A stretch of 64,000 nt of DNA from Schleiferiaceae bacterium (GTDB taxonomy: Bacteria; Bacteroidota; Bacteroidia; Flavobacteriales; Schleiferiaceae): assembly GCA_029254375.1 (NCBI GenBank), contig JAQWXR010000002.1, positions 1 to 64,000 on the forward strand, read 5' to 3'. The notes beneath the pieces were generated by a model. That model was not told where the DNA came from. It did no database searches and saw only the letters and a program-made list of their open reading frames with translations. Every line of letters starts with the position of its first letter. Position 1 is the stretch's first letter. Of this stretch, positions 32,732 to 41,947 are shown in pieces. Both the position numbers and the translations under genes were made by a program.

Positions 32732-32911
32732 GTGGGACTAAGGGAAGTAGCGCTTTTTAAAATTCCAGACGTCTATGATATCCCCGTTGAGGATGATCTT
32801 TTTGGGGCGGATACTTTTAAGATATTGAAGTAGTTCGGTGGCGTGACAGCCGAATGTGCCCAGGTGAATGTCAGATAGCACCACCACATCAATGTCCCTT
32901 TTCTCTCCCAT
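32069..32911 (-). pseudogene. LpxH-like metallophosphoesterase interrupted by an in-frame TAG
   Basis: Reading from an ATG at 32909-32911, the minus strand encodes 57 residues including VVVLSDIHLGTFGCHATELL and KKIILNGDIIDVWNF, the first two metal-binding motifs of UDP-2,3-diacylglucosamine-pyrophosphatase-like enzymes. A TAG at 32738-32740 then stops translation. Without any frame change the sequence continues with SHMKVIKYF and the remaining motifs: YYITGNHDELF, WIFHGDIFD and VICGHIHKPQ. Together they would make a normal protein of about 280 residues. A single A-to-T change of an AAG codon would explain the TAG. Neither half has a full active site, so the gene is dead, read through, or affected by a sequencing error. 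Confidence 0.85.
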
Positions 32912-33066
32912 GGAGTGGATGTTCTTAGTTTGGACAAAAGAAATTCCTGCAGTTCAGTCAGGTGTTATGCACTAATTATCAGATTGATATTAATTAATCC
33001 CTCATGTTTCGTCCATGTTAATGGATATTATTGATTCAACGCCATGGCTTTCCCAAAGGGCATCCG

Positions 33067-33074
33067 TAGTTTTG
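33067..33074 (+). promoter_or_regulatory. Promoter -7 element of the M23 peptidase gene
   Basis: TAGTTTTG matches TAnnTTTG exactly, 19 bases before the ATG at 33094. The rest of 32912-33066 is AT-rich without a gene. Confidence 0.55.
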
Positions 33075-33093
33075 GGTTTTACCCACAGGCTGT

Positions 33094-34371
33094 ATGACCT
33101 CTTCCAAGAAACATAAAAAACGACTAGTCCGCCGCGCTAAAGCGGGAGGAATAGGTTTATTGCTGGTCTGCGCACTCTATTTTTTAGTGCGGGCTTGTGC
33201 AGGAGATGTGAGCCTAGATCCTTTGGGAGATCGCGGAGAAGCAGTCGATCCAGGCAACATGTATGGTATTTCACTCGCTAACTACGCCCCAACGCGCTAC
33301 CTCGTCAAGGATGGCCAGGCCTTCGGCTCCGTCATGGACGACATAGGTGTTTCTTACCCGGCCGTGGCCGAATTGCTCACCCTTTCCAAGGGAATTTTTA
33401 ACCCTCGACGCTGGCGCGCGGGAGATGCCTATTGGGTCTTTCGCAGCACAGATAGCACGGAAGCGGCCCATTACTTCATTTATGAGGCATCACAGACAGA
33501 ATATCTGGTTTTTGGACTGGATAGTTTGTACGTCGAGCGCGTAGTACGCCCAACTAAGGTGATTCAAAGGACCGTCGCTGGGAGTATAGAGAGCTCTTTG
33601 TACGAAACCCTGTCCAAAGAAAATGTAAGCCCAGCCGTAGCCGTTCGTTTGAGTGAGGTCTATGCCTGGACGATTGACTTTTTTCGTTTGCAAAAAGGGG
33701 ATCGATTTGAAGTCATATTTGAAGAGCGCTATGTCGATGACACCTCATTCGTTGGGACAGGTCGTATCCTAGGCGCCCGCTTTGTTCACAGTGGCAAAGA
33801 ATTCTATGCGTTTCGATTTGAAGATGAGGCTTCAGGGATTCGAGATTTTTATTCGGAATCGGGTGAGGGACTTAAGCGAATGTTTTTGAAAGCACCTTTG
33901 GAGTTTGCGCGCATTACATCACGGTACACCATGAAGCGTTTCCATCCAGTTCAGAAGCGATGGAAAGCGCATTTGGGAACGGATTATGCCGCGCCAACAG
34001 GAACACCCATTTTGGCTACCGCAGGAGGGACGGTCATCGCTGCTACCTATACGAGTGCCAATGGCAATTACGTGAAGTTGCGTCATAATTCCACCTACAC
34101 CACGCAGTATCTGCACATGAGCCGAATCGCCAAAGGGATGCGTCCTAATGTGCATGTTGAGCAGGGGCAGGTGATTGGTTATGTCGGTTCCACAGGGCTA
34201 GCCACGGGACCGCACGTGTGCTATCGCTTCTGGAAGAATGGCAAACAGGTAGATCCCTTGCGCGAACCCATGCAGCGCACGGAGCCCTTGCCATCCAAGC
34301 TTTGGGCGGTTTATGAGGCCCAGATGGTCCCGCTTAAGGCTCAGATTGACTCGGTCGCAGCGTTGTACTGA
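33094..34371 (+). CDS. M23-family (LytM-like) murein endopeptidase
   Basis: 425 residues with an N-terminal membrane anchor (about 17-34) and a periplasmic body. The C-terminal peptidase domain (about 280-400) has the zinc ligands in HLGTDYAAPTGTP (His293, Asp297) and GPHVCYRFW (His374), plus catalytic-site His341 in QYLHMS, so it should be active rather than a regulatory EnvC-type protein. The middle (about 60-270) resembles the OapA/LysM-like region seen in other long Bacteroidota M23 proteins. It probably cuts peptidoglycan cross-links during growth. Confidence 0.92.
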   Translation: MTSSKKHKKRLVRRAKAGGIGLLLVCALYFLVRACAGDVSLDPLGDRGEAVDPGNMYGISLANYAPTRYLVKDGQAFGSVMDDIGVSYPAVAELLTLSKGIFNPRRWRAGDAYWVFRSTDSTEAAHYFIYEASQTEYLVFGLDSLYVERVVRPTKVIQRTVAGSIESSLYETLSKENVSPAVAVRLSEVYAWTIDFFRLQKGDRFEVIFEERYVDDTSFVGTGRILGARFVHSGKEFYAFRFEDEASGIRDFYSESGEGLKRMFLKAPLEFARITSRYTMKRFHPVQKRWKAHLGTDYAAPTGTPILATAGGTVIAATYTSANGNYVKLRHNSTYTTQYLHMSRIAKGMRPNVHVEQGQVIGYVGSTGLATGPHVCYRFWKNGKQVDPLREPMQRTEPLPSKLWAVYEAQMVPLKAQIDSVAALY

Positions 34372-34390
34372 TCCTGTTCCGCTCTGGCGT

Positions 34391-37144
34391 TTAGCCGACG
34401 ACCACGTTGACGATGCGGCCAAGAATCACGATCACTTTACGAATTTGCTTGTCTTCCACATAGCTCGCAGTTTTTTGATGGCCGCGCACTAGGGCTTCTA
34501 CGTCAGCTACAGCCGTTCCGTTGGGAACTTCAACCATAAAACGAGTCTTGCCATTGAATTGGACGGGATATTGCTGGCTATCCTCAATTAGAAGTGCAGG
34601 ATTTAAGGCTGGGAAGGGCGCGTAAGCGATGCTTTGCGAATGCCCCAGTTGGCTCCACAATTCCTCCCCCAAATGTGGGGCAAAAGGGGAAAGGAGTACG
34701 GCAAAATCGGCTAAGGTTTTATCGGCTAATTGCGCCTTATTACCCCATTCATTTACGGCAATCATCATGGCGCTCACACTTGTATTAAACGAGAGGCTCT
34801 CCATATCGCGCTGAATTTTATCTATCAGTTTGTGGAGGGTCTTTGATTCCTCCTTACTTGCGTCACCTGCGTGGCGCTTGTCCATTAAACGGCTGACTTT
34901 GCGTAGGAATCCAGTGACCCCACTCAGGCCGTTGGTATCCCAGGGTTTGGATTGTTCCAAGGGCCCCAAAAACATTTCATAAAGTCTCAGCGCATCCGCT
35001 CCGTGCTGCGAACAAATAGCATCTGGATTGATGACATTATGTTTGGACTTTGACATTTTTTCTACTTCACGTCGGACCCGAATGGGTCCTTGAGCTGGGT
35101 CAAATTGGGCCTGTGAAAATTCGGGCATCCATTGGCGAAATGCTTTAAGATCCAACTCGTCTTTTTCGTTGACCAGCGATACATCTACATGGACGGCTTG
35201 GCAGGGCTGAGACGCAACGACATCGGCCGAGATATAGGTTTGACTACCTTCGACGCGATGCACAAACGCGGAGATGCCCTGAATCATGCCTTGATTCACC
35301 AGCTTCTTGAAGGGTTCTGCGAAGGGGATAAAGCCCCTGTCAAAAAGGAAATTCCCCCAAAAACGGGAATAGAGAAGGTGACCAGTTCCATGCTCACTTC
35401 CACCCACATATAAGTCCACTTGCCCCCAGTAATCCATGGAGTCCATGTGTGCAAAGGCTTGATCATTTTTCGAGTCCATGTAGCGAAGAAAATACCAGCT
35501 ACTGGCCGCCCAACCCGGCATCGTGGTGGTCTCTAAAGGCAGACCTTCGCGGGATTCCCAATGCGCAGCACGAGCGAGCGGCGGCTCCCCGTCTTCGGTA
35601 GGTAGGTAGGCATCCACCGGGGGAAGTATGAGAGGCAACTCGCTTTCTGGAAGGGTCTCTGGGACTCCGTCGCGGTACTGCACAGGGATGGGCTCCCCCC
35701 AGTAGCGCTGCCGTCCAAAAACAGCGTCGCGCAAACGGTATTGAATTCGTCGTTCGCCTAGACATCGTGATTCTACTTCTTGGATGGCGCGGTCAATGGC
35801 ATCCTGCACTTCCAGACCATTGAGAAAGTCAGAATTTATCAGCTGCCCTTCTTTGGCGTCATGGGATCCTTTACTCAGCTCACCCCCGCCGACCACTTCC
35901 ACCATTGGAAGATCAAAGTGACGGGCAAAAGCATAGTCTCGGCTATCATGGGCAGGGACCGCCATGATGGCTCCAGTGCCATATCCCATCAATACATAAT
36001 CACTCGTCCAAATGGGAATCTGCGCTCCAGAAAAGGGATGGCGAGCATAGGATCCCGTGAAGGCGCCAGAAATGCTCTTGGTGTCGGCTTGACGCTCGCG
36101 TTCGCTTCGTCGCGCAGCCTGCTCTTGGTAGGCAGCGACTTGGGCTTTTTGCTCCGTTGTGCTCAGGGCATCGAGGAGGGGATGCTCTGGGGCGAGCACC
36201 ATGAAGGTGACACCATATAGAGTGTCAGGCCGAGTGGTAAAGATCTCTAAGAACTCCCCAGGGAGGGTTGGTAAGTTGAAGCGCACGCGAGCACCTTGAC
36301 TGCGTCCAATCCAATTCCGTTGAGTTTCCTTCATCGAATCCGACCAATCAATGCCGTCTAGACCGCTCAGAAGGCGCTCAGCATAGGCTGAAATGCGCAA
36401 GCTCCATTGGAGCATTGGCTTTTGCACCACAGGATGCCCTCCTCGCTCTGAGCGCCCATCAAGCACTTCGTCATTAGCGAGTACTGTGCCCATTGCCGGG
36501 CACCAGTTCACCACAGATTCCGAACGAAAGGCAAGACGGTAATGTTGAAGAAGGGCTTCGCGATCTGCCGGACCAAATTCAGCCCAATCATTTGAGCTGC
36601 AACTTGGGTTCCCGTGATGGCTTGCCTTGAGGCCCTGCGTTCCATGGGCCGCTATCCGGTCCACCAAGGTCGAAATAGGTTCTGCTTTTTGACGGTCTTC
36701 GTTGAACCAGCTATGAAAAAGTTGAATAAAAATCCACTGCGTCCAGCGATAATAATCCGACCGGCATGTGCGTACTTCTCGGCCCCAGTCGAAACTGAAT
36801 CCGATACGATCTAACTGCTCTCTGTAGCGATCAATGTTTTTTTCGGTCGTGAGCTCTGGATGCTGACCTGTTTGGATGGCATATTGCTCGGCGGGGAGTC
36901 CAAAGGCGTCATAGCCCATCGGATGAAGCACATTGAAACCTTGATGTCGCTTGTAGCGTGCAACAATATCACTGGCAATGTAGCCGAGTGGATGCCCCAC
37001 GTGTAGCCCCGCACCGGAGGGATAGGGAAACATGTCCAAGACATAAAATTTGGGCTTTTCACTCGGAAAATCTGCAGAAAAGGTTTGCTTCTCTCTCCAA
37101 AAGCGTTGCCATTTGGCGTCCAATTCTGCGGGGCGGTACTCCAT
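34391..37144 (-). CDS. leuS: Leucyl-tRNA synthetase
   Basis: 917 residues, complete class I enzyme charging tRNA-Leu. The HIGH-type motif is in YPSGAGLHVGHP (HVGH at 48-51) and KMSKS in EKMSKSKHNVINPD (about 695-708). The CP1 editing domain contains FTTRPDTLYGVTFMVLAPEH. The start at 37144 (MEYRPAELDAKW) fits the family; an in-frame ATG at 37228 is rejected because a promoter element at 37150-37157 lies downstream of it. It is divergent from ftsX, and its 3' end runs toward the M23 gene. Confidence 0.98.
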   Translation of the reverse strand: MEYRPAELDAKWQRFWREKQTFSADFPSEKPKFYVLDMFPYPSGAGLHVGHPLGYIASDIVARYKRHQGFNVLHPMGYDAFGLPAEQYAIQTGQHPELTTEKNIDRYREQLDRIGFSFDWGREVRTCRSDYYRWTQWIFIQLFHSWFNEDRQKAEPISTLVDRIAAHGTQGLKASHHGNPSCSSNDWAEFGPADREALLQHYRLAFRSESVVNWCPAMGTVLANDEVLDGRSERGGHPVVQKPMLQWSLRISAYAERLLSGLDGIDWSDSMKETQRNWIGRSQGARVRFNLPTLPGEFLEIFTTRPDTLYGVTFMVLAPEHPLLDALSTTEQKAQVAAYQEQAARRSERERQADTKSISGAFTGSYARHPFSGAQIPIWTSDYVLMGYGTGAIMAVPAHDSRDYAFARHFDLPMVEVVGGGELSKGSHDAKEGQLINSDFLNGLEVQDAIDRAIQEVESRCLGERRIQYRLRDAVFGRQRYWGEPIPVQYRDGVPETLPESELPLILPPVDAYLPTEDGEPPLARAAHWESREGLPLETTTMPGWAASSWYFLRYMDSKNDQAFAHMDSMDYWGQVDLYVGGSEHGTGHLLYSRFWGNFLFDRGFIPFAEPFKKLVNQGMIQGISAFVHRVEGSQTYISADVVASQPCQAVHVDVSLVNEKDELDLKAFRQWMPEFSQAQFDPAQGPIRVRREVEKMSKSKHNVINPDAICSQHGADALRLYEMFLGPLEQSKPWDTNGLSGVTGFLRKVSRLMDKRHAGDASKEESKTLHKLIDKIQRDMESLSFNTSVSAMMIAVNEWGNKAQLADKTLADFAVLLSPFAPHLGEELWSQLGHSQSIAYAPFPALNPALLIEDSQQYPVQFNGKTRFMVEVPNGTAVADVEALVRGHQKTASYVEDKQIRKVIVILGRIVNVVVG

Positions 37145-37149
37145 AATGG

Positions 37150-37157
37150 CAAAAGTA
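37150..37157 (-). promoter_or_regulatory. Promoter -7 element of leuS
   Basis: The minus strand reads TACTTTTG (exact TAnnTTTG), ending only 5 bases before the leuS ATG, so the mRNA is probably leaderless or nearly so. Confidence 0.55.
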
Positions 37158-37237
37158 CGCAGACTCGTGAGATTCAGCAGTGCTTTGGGCCGAGTAATTG
37201 GCGGGAAAATCAGAAGACAAGTACCCACTCAATTTGT

Positions 37238-37245
37238 TAGATTTG
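37238..37245 (+). promoter_or_regulatory. Promoter -7 element of ftsX
   Basis: TAGATTTG matches TAnnTTTG exactly and ends 4 bases before the ftsX ATG, again predicting a leaderless transcript. Confidence 0.55.
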
Positions 37246-37249
37246 CAGT

Positions 37250-38134
37250 ATGAGCCGTGCCACAGGAGAAGATCAATTTAATCGGAAGCGCCTGCGTTAT
37301 TCCTACCTCTCTGTCATTGTGAGTATTGGCTTGGTGCTATTTGTTTTGGGAGTTATGATGACGCTCCTATACCAAGCACGTACCCTCACTAACGAATTGA
37401 AGGAAAACTTCACATTCACCCTTTTCCTTCAGCCAGAAACCACCAAAGACCAGCGTGAAGCCCTGGAGAGCACCTGGGCCATGGCCCCAGAGGTAAGACA
37501 GATCATCTACGTGAGTAAAGAAGATGCCGCGGCCAAATTCCAATCTGAATTGGGCGAAGACTTTGTCGATTTTTTGGACTACAACCCCTTGAGTGACGCC
37601 TTGGATCTCAAACTGAATGCGGACTTCGTAACCCCCGAGGTGCTGAGCGACCTAAAATCAAGGCTCATGAAGGAAGCCATTGTTGAGGACATGGTCTATG
37701 ACCGTGACTTAATATCCGCCATCCACAAGAACATTGACCGAATCACCTCCGCGATGCTCGCTGCGGCCTTGGTGCTTTTACTCGTATCGATGGCGCTGAT
37801 TAACAGCTCGATCCGATTGGCAATTTATGCGCGCCGCTTCTCCATCAAAACAATGCAACTAGTAGGCGCCACGAAGAATTTCATCCATCGTCCTTTCTTG
37901 GGTCAAGGCCTTCGCCTCGGCCTGATGGGGGGCATTTTTGCCGCGGTGCTTTTGGCGATACTATTCCAAACCATTCACCAAGTGTATCCGGAGTTAGCCA
38001 CGTCACTTCCATGGCGTCTATGGATTATTGAGGTGCTTGCGATGACCACTATTGGACTGGTTTTGACCGCCTCAAGCACCGCCTTTGCCGTTCGACGGTA
38101 TCTTGCACTAAAAACGAATCAACTCTACGAATAA
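37250..38134 (+). CDS. ftsX: Cell-division protein FtsX
   Basis: 294 residues, the membrane partner of the FtsE ATPase, which activates cell-wall hydrolases during division. One membrane helix near 22-45 is followed by a periplasmic domain (about 50-160) and three more helices (about 170-290) with the FtsX-family stretch RRFSIKTMQLVGATKNFIHRPF. ftsE is not adjacent. The last base of its TAA is the first of the next ATG (TAATG), so translation is coupled to the DUF3098 gene. Confidence 0.93.
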   Translation: MSRATGEDQFNRKRLRYSYLSVIVSIGLVLFVLGVMMTLLYQARTLTNELKENFTFTLFLQPETTKDQREALESTWAMAPEVRQIIYVSKEDAAAKFQSELGEDFVDFLDYNPLSDALDLKLNADFVTPEVLSDLKSRLMKEAIVEDMVYDRDLISAIHKNIDRITSAMLAAALVLLLVSMALINSSIRLAIYARRFSIKTMQLVGATKNFIHRPFLGQGLRLGLMGGIFAAVLLAILFQTIHQVYPELATSLPWRLWIIEVLAMTTIGLVLTASSTAFAVRRYLALKTNQLYE

Positions 38135-38361
38135 TGAGCCAAAATTCTTTCCTCTTCGACAAGACGAACTATCTCTTCTTTGCCATCGGACTTGGCTTTA
38201 TCATATTGGGTTTTATCCTGATGTCTGGCGGAGGGTCTGAAGACCCCACCGTCTATAATGAAGAGCTTTTCAACGCCCAACGTATAACCTGGGCTCCCCT
38301 GTTGATTGTCATTGGCTTTGTCGTCGAGGTGTTTGCTATTTTACATCGGCCCAAGTCATGA
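38134..38361 (+). CDS. DUF3098 small membrane protein
   Basis: 75 residues with two membrane helices (about 13-31 and 52-70) around a short loop (GGGSEDPTVYNEELFN). This matches DUF3098, a family of unknown function common in Bacteroidota and typically encoded between ftsX and uppP, as here. It overlaps both neighbours by 1 and 4 bases, so a shared role in envelope growth is likely but unproven. Confidence 0.9.
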   Translation: MSQNSFLFDKTNYLFFAIGLGFIILGFILMSGGGSEDPTVYNEELFNAQRITWAPLLIVIGFVVEVFAILHRPKS

Positions 38362-39164
38362 ACGCAGACTTTTGGAACGCCCTTATTTTGGGCATTATTC
38401 AAGGTTTAACCGAATTTTTGCCTGTGAGCTCTTCGGGCCACTTAGAGCTGGGAAGGACGATTTTAGGTACGACCTGGGATACGAGTAGTAATATGATGTT
38501 TACGGTTACGGTGCATGGAGCAACCGCTCTGGCCACAGTGCTGACATTCCAAAAAGATATTCGGAATATCATCTCGGGGCTTTTCAAAGAAGGCACAGAA
38601 GAACGACGTTTTGCCCTGGCTTTGATCCTCTCCATGATACCCGCGGCTATCGTTGGTTTGTTCTTTAATGATGTAATTGAGTTGCTCTTCTCCGGAAATA
38701 TCTTCATGGTGGCCGTCATGCTCATTATTTCCGGCCTTCTTCTTTTCTTGGCAGATGGGGCCAAAAAAACCCATAAAAAAGTCTCCTATTTAGATGCCTT
38801 GATAATTGGCCTCGCACAGGCTATTGCAATCCTTCCGGGCATCAGTCGTTCTGGTGCCACGATTTCTATTTCCGTGCTGTTGGGCATTGACCGGGAGCAA
38901 GCTGCACGTTTTAGCTTTTTGATGGTCGTACCCCTGATTTTGGGCAAAATGATCATGGATACGAAAGAGCTTTTTGGGATGGGGCAGATGGAGCAAGAGC
39001 AACATTTGATTCCCTTGCTCATCGGCTTTTTGGCTGCGTTTGTCACAGGGCTATGGGCCTGTAAATTGATGATCTCCTTAGTGAAGCGAGCCAAGTTATC
39101 CGGCTTTGCGATCTATTGCATGGCCGTTGGGGCCGCGGCAGGAGCCTGGACTCTGTTGGGATGA
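38358..39164 (+). CDS. uppP: Undecaprenyl-diphosphatase UppP (BacA family)
   Basis: 268 residues, polytopic inner-membrane enzyme that recycles undecaprenyl pyrophosphate for cell-wall synthesis and confers bacitracin tolerance when abundant. The two signature motifs are present: GLTEFLPVSSSGHLELG (about 16-32, with catalytic Glu and Ser residues) and LPGISRSGATISISVLLG (about 158-175). It is coupled to DUF3098 (ATGA overlap) and to truB (ATGA overlap). Confidence 0.95.
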   Translation: MNADFWNALILGIIQGLTEFLPVSSSGHLELGRTILGTTWDTSSNMMFTVTVHGATALATVLTFQKDIRNIISGLFKEGTEERRFALALILSMIPAAIVGLFFNDVIELLFSGNIFMVAVMLIISGLLLFLADGAKKTHKKVSYLDALIIGLAQAIAILPGISRSGATISISVLLGIDREQAARFSFLMVVPLILGKMIMDTKELFGMGQMEQEQHLIPLLIGFLAAFVTGLWACKLMISLVKRAKLSGFAIYCMAVGAAAGAWTLLG

Positions 39165-39868
39165 ACATTCCTCCCGATGTAGAAACACTTCAAGAAGGCT
39201 GGATTTTTTCCGTTGACAAACCCTTGGGTTGGACCTCATTTGATATCGTCGCCAAGGTTCGAAATGCCCTGAAGCGCCGCTATGGAGCCAAAGTAAAAAT
39301 TGGCCATGCCGGAACCCTAGATCCATTAGCAACCGGAGTATTAGTGCTTTGCGCAGGTCGAGCAACTAAGACGATTCCGCATTGGGTAGATACCCCTAAA
39401 GGCTACCGTGCTACGATTCAGCTTGGAGCCACGACCGCAAGCTATGATGCCGAAACGGAGGCAATTCCTTCCGGCCAGCCAGTTCCTGAATGGACAGAAG
39501 TATGGGCTGAGCGCCTAAACACGCGGTTCACAGGCGAGATTGATCAAGTTCCGCCGATTTATTCGGCAGTTCGCGTCGGTGGAAAACGAGCTTATGCCGA
39601 AGCGCGCAAAGGCAATGAGATAGATATGCCAAGTCGTAAAGTGACTATTCATGCGCTTGATTTCATCGAGACAGAAAGCAATAGGTGGATTCTTGAAGTG
39701 GCCTGTAGTAAAGGCACCTACATCCGAAGCTTGGCGCATGATATAGGAGTCGAAATGGGCTGCGGTGCCTATTTGGCTGGCTTAGTTCGAACGCGTGTGG
39801 GGGATTTCTCACTGGAAGAAAGCCATTCGATCGAAGAGGTCTTGGGGGCTCTTGCTGTTGCGACCTAA
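39161..39868 (+). CDS. truB: tRNA pseudouridine-55 synthase
   Basis: 235 residues, makes pseudouridine 55 in the T loop of tRNAs. The catalytic Asp54 is in IGHAGTLDPLATGVLVL. Family segments VDKPLGWTSFDIV, VPPIYSAVRVGGKRAYAEAR and CSKGTYIRSLAHDIG are all present. The ATG at 39161 overlaps the uppP stop (ATGA) and is preferred to one at 39116, which would lie within uppP. Confidence 0.97.
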   Translation: MNIPPDVETLQEGWIFSVDKPLGWTSFDIVAKVRNALKRRYGAKVKIGHAGTLDPLATGVLVLCAGRATKTIPHWVDTPKGYRATIQLGATTASYDAETEAIPSGQPVPEWTEVWAERLNTRFTGEIDQVPPIYSAVRVGGKRAYAEARKGNEIDMPSRKVTIHALDFIETESNRWILEVACSKGTYIRSLAHDIGVEMGCGAYLAGLVRTRVGDFSLEESHSIEEVLGALAVAT

Positions 39869-39946
39869 GGACATTGAAGATCGCCTGTCTCGCAAGATAT
39901 TGAAGGAAGTTTGGCTAAACACTTGACAAGCCCCTATTCAAAAGGG

Positions 39947-39954
39947 TATCTTTG
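39947..39954 (+). promoter_or_regulatory. Promoter -7 element of queA
   Basis: TATCTTTG matches TAnnTTTG exactly. A CTTG about 21 bases upstream fits the -33 box. The element ends 6 bases before the ATG at 39961, so the transcript would be leaderless. Confidence 0.65.
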
Positions 39955-39960
39955 CCGCCT

Positions 39961-41016
39961 ATGAAAATGAAGCTCTCCCATTTTGCGTATGAATTGCCTG
40001 AGTCGCAAATCGCGCAATACCCCACTGATTATCGCGATGATGCACGCATGATGGTCGTTCACCGGGAAACCGGAAAAGTAGAGCACCGACAGTTTAAGGA
40101 CATCTTGGATTACTTTGACGAGGGAGATCTTATGGTGATGAATAACACCAAGGTCTTTCCTGCCCGGATGTGGGGAAATAAGGAGAAAACAGGGGCCCTC
40201 ATCGAGGTCTTTTTACTTCGCGAACTCAATGCGGAGAGTCGCCTTTGGGATGTCTTGGTTGACCCTGCCCGCAAAATCAGAATTGGGAACAAACTTTATT
40301 TTGGCGATGACGATAGCCTGGTGGCTGAAGTCATTGATAACACAACCTCACGTGGGCGTACCCTCCGTTTCTTGTATGATGGTAGCTACGAGGAGTTCCG
40401 AGAGAAGCTGAAGCAAATGGGGGAAACCCCATTGCCAAACTACGTTCAGCGCCCCTTAGAGCCCGAAGATTCCGATCGCTACCAGAGTATTTTCGCCAAA
40501 GTTGAAGGGGCCGTTGCGGCGCCTGTGGCTTCGTTGCACTTTTCAAAGCATCTTTTGAAGCGCATGGAGATCAAAGGAATCGAAACCGCCGAAATGACGA
40601 TGCACGTTGGATTGGGAACCTTCCGCCTCGTCGAGGTTGAGGACTTGTCCAAGCACAAAATGGAGTCGGAGCAATTTTGGCTCTATGATGACACTGCGGA
40701 CAAGATCAACCATGCCAAAGCCAACAAGAAGCGCGTAGTTGCGGTAGGCACTTCGGTGATTCGTTCGATGGAAAGCTCCACGATTACAGACAATCGTGTG
40801 AAACCGACCAACGGTTGGACGAGCAAGTTCATCTTCCCTCCTTATGCGTTCACGACGGCGGATGCCTTGATCACTAATTTCCAAGGCCCACAGAGCACCA
40901 TGCTCATGCTGACCAGTGCCTTTGCCGGTCATGATTTGACCATGGATATATACAAACTCGCTGTGAAAGAAGGCTATCGCTTCCTTTGCTACGGAGATGC
41001 ACTTTTGATCATTTAA
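39961..41016 (+). CDS. queA: S-adenosylmethionine:tRNA ribosyltransferase-isomerase QueA
   Basis: 351 residues, makes epoxyqueuosine on tRNA by transferring the ribosyl part of S-adenosylmethionine. Recognised by [59 protein letters not shown] and [13 protein letters not shown] across the length. The start is ATG 39961 (or 39967, two codons later); a TTG at 39952 would lie within the promoter element. It belongs to the same pathway as the YhhQ-type transporter at the left of the window but is not linked to it. Confidence 0.96.
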   Translation: MKMKLSHFAYELPESQIAQYPTDYRDDARMMVVHRETGKVEHRQFKDILDYFDEGDLMVMNNTKVFPARMWGNKEKTGALIEVFLLRELNAESRLWDVLVDPARKIRIGNKLYFGDDDSLVAEVIDNTTSRGRTLRFLYDGSYEEFREKLKQMGETPLPNYVQRPLEPEDSDRYQSIFAKVEGAVAAPVASLHFSKHLLKRMEIKGIETAEMTMHVGLGTFRLVEVEDLSKHKMESEQFWLYDDTADKINHAKANKKRVVAVGTSVIRSMESSTITDNRVKPTNGWTSKFIFPPYAFTTADALITNFQGPQSTMLMLTSAFAGHDLTMDIYKLAVKEGYRFLCYGDALLII

Positions 41017-41046
41017 ATGCCCTGGCTTTGAGCCGAAGATTTCCTT

Positions 41047-41081
41047 AAAAAAAAGCCCGGGATTTTTGCCCGGGCTTTTTT
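41047..41081. terminator. Bidirectional terminator between queA and the convergent gene
   Basis: GCCCGGG (41055-41061) pairs with CCCGGGC (41069-41075), flanked by an A run on one side and a T run on the other. It can therefore serve queA (+) and the minus-strand gene ending at 41087. Confidence 0.9.
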
Positions 41082-41086
41082 GTTTT

Positions 41087-41905
41087 CTAGCGACGCCGAC
41101 GGCGGCGGCGTTTGCTCCTTTTTTTCTTTGTGCTTTTGGAATTGGCGGTCGAAGAGGATTTACTCGATGCACCTTTGATGATGCTCGTGCCATAGAGGTA
41201 GCTGAGTTTAAATCCAAGCAATACACCGATCGTGGGGTATCGGTCATTGACGATGTCCAAGTTTGAAACTACATTCCCAGAGATTGGATCAATGATCTGT
41301 GTGAGCGTAGGTCGGTCCCAATTGACATGGCGCTGCGCCACACCGGCATACACATCAAGCATGATGTGGTCAGAGGGACGTCCTTGGAATCCAAATACGA
41401 GCCCAATATCTGTAAATCGTTTTGTCGCACGACTCGTACTACCGTTCACATTGAAGCCTTTGGAGTAAGGGCGATAGTGGTAGTCAAAACCCAAATAGTA
41501 GCCATCATTGAAAGCTAGTCCCTCTGGAAATACCTTGAGGGAAACATAATGACTCATGTTTATCAAATTGCGATCAGCTAAGTCATAAAAATCCGTATAT
41601 CCAGAATACAGAAGCTCGTCTAACGAATTGTTGGTGGTAATGCCCAAGCCGGCTTCTGCGCTGAGATAATCGTTGATCTTCACTTCATAACCTAGGGGCA
41701 TTTCTCCAATGAAAAAAGGAAGAAAATTATACTTAATTGCTTGGTTGAGGGAAGAGTTGGTATTGCTTTTGCTTGAACTAGAACTGTAGATCTCGCCAGT
41801 TTCGACATTTCGTTTTTTGACCACCACAGCTTGACCATAGGCCTCAGGGGCGGTCATCACCACAAGGGTTAAAAAGGAAATAAAGGAAATAAAGCGGCTC
41901 TTCAT
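41087..41905 (-). CDS. Predicted outer-membrane barrel protein with poly-arginine tail
   Basis: 272 residues; signal peptide ending PEAYGQ, a Ser/Asn-rich linker (SSSSSKSNTNSS), then amphipathic strands and turns typical of small Bacteroidota outer-membrane barrels (FLPFFIGEMPLGYEVKIND, YYLGFDYHYRPYSKG, GLVFGFQGRPSDHIMLDVYA). The last 20 or so residues are strongly basic, ending KKKRSKRRRRRRR. The start at 41905 is used because it directly precedes the signal. The function is unknown. It is divergent from the next gene, 42 bases away. Confidence 0.75.
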   Translation of the reverse strand: MKSRFISFISFLTLVVMTAPEAYGQAVVVKKRNVETGEIYSSSSSKSNTNSSLNQAIKYNFLPFFIGEMPLGYEVKINDYLSAEAGLGITTNNSLDELLYSGYTDFYDLADRNLINMSHYVSLKVFPEGLAFNDGYYLGFDYHYRPYSKGFNVNGSTSRATKRFTDIGLVFGFQGRPSDHIMLDVYAGVAQRHVNWDRPTLTQIIDPISGNVVSNLDIVNDRYPTIGVLLGFKLSYLYGTSIIKGASSKSSSTANSKSTKKKRSKRRRRRRR

Positions 41906-41947
41906 CGTTGCATCGTTTCTTTGCAAATATTCCAAAACCCTGCCACA

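Noticed and set aside
32738-32740. TAG read as pyrrolysine or as a reassigned sense codon
   Set aside because: TAG ends the gene at 41087-41089 normally, no suppressor tRNA is visible here, and a single point change explains the interruption.
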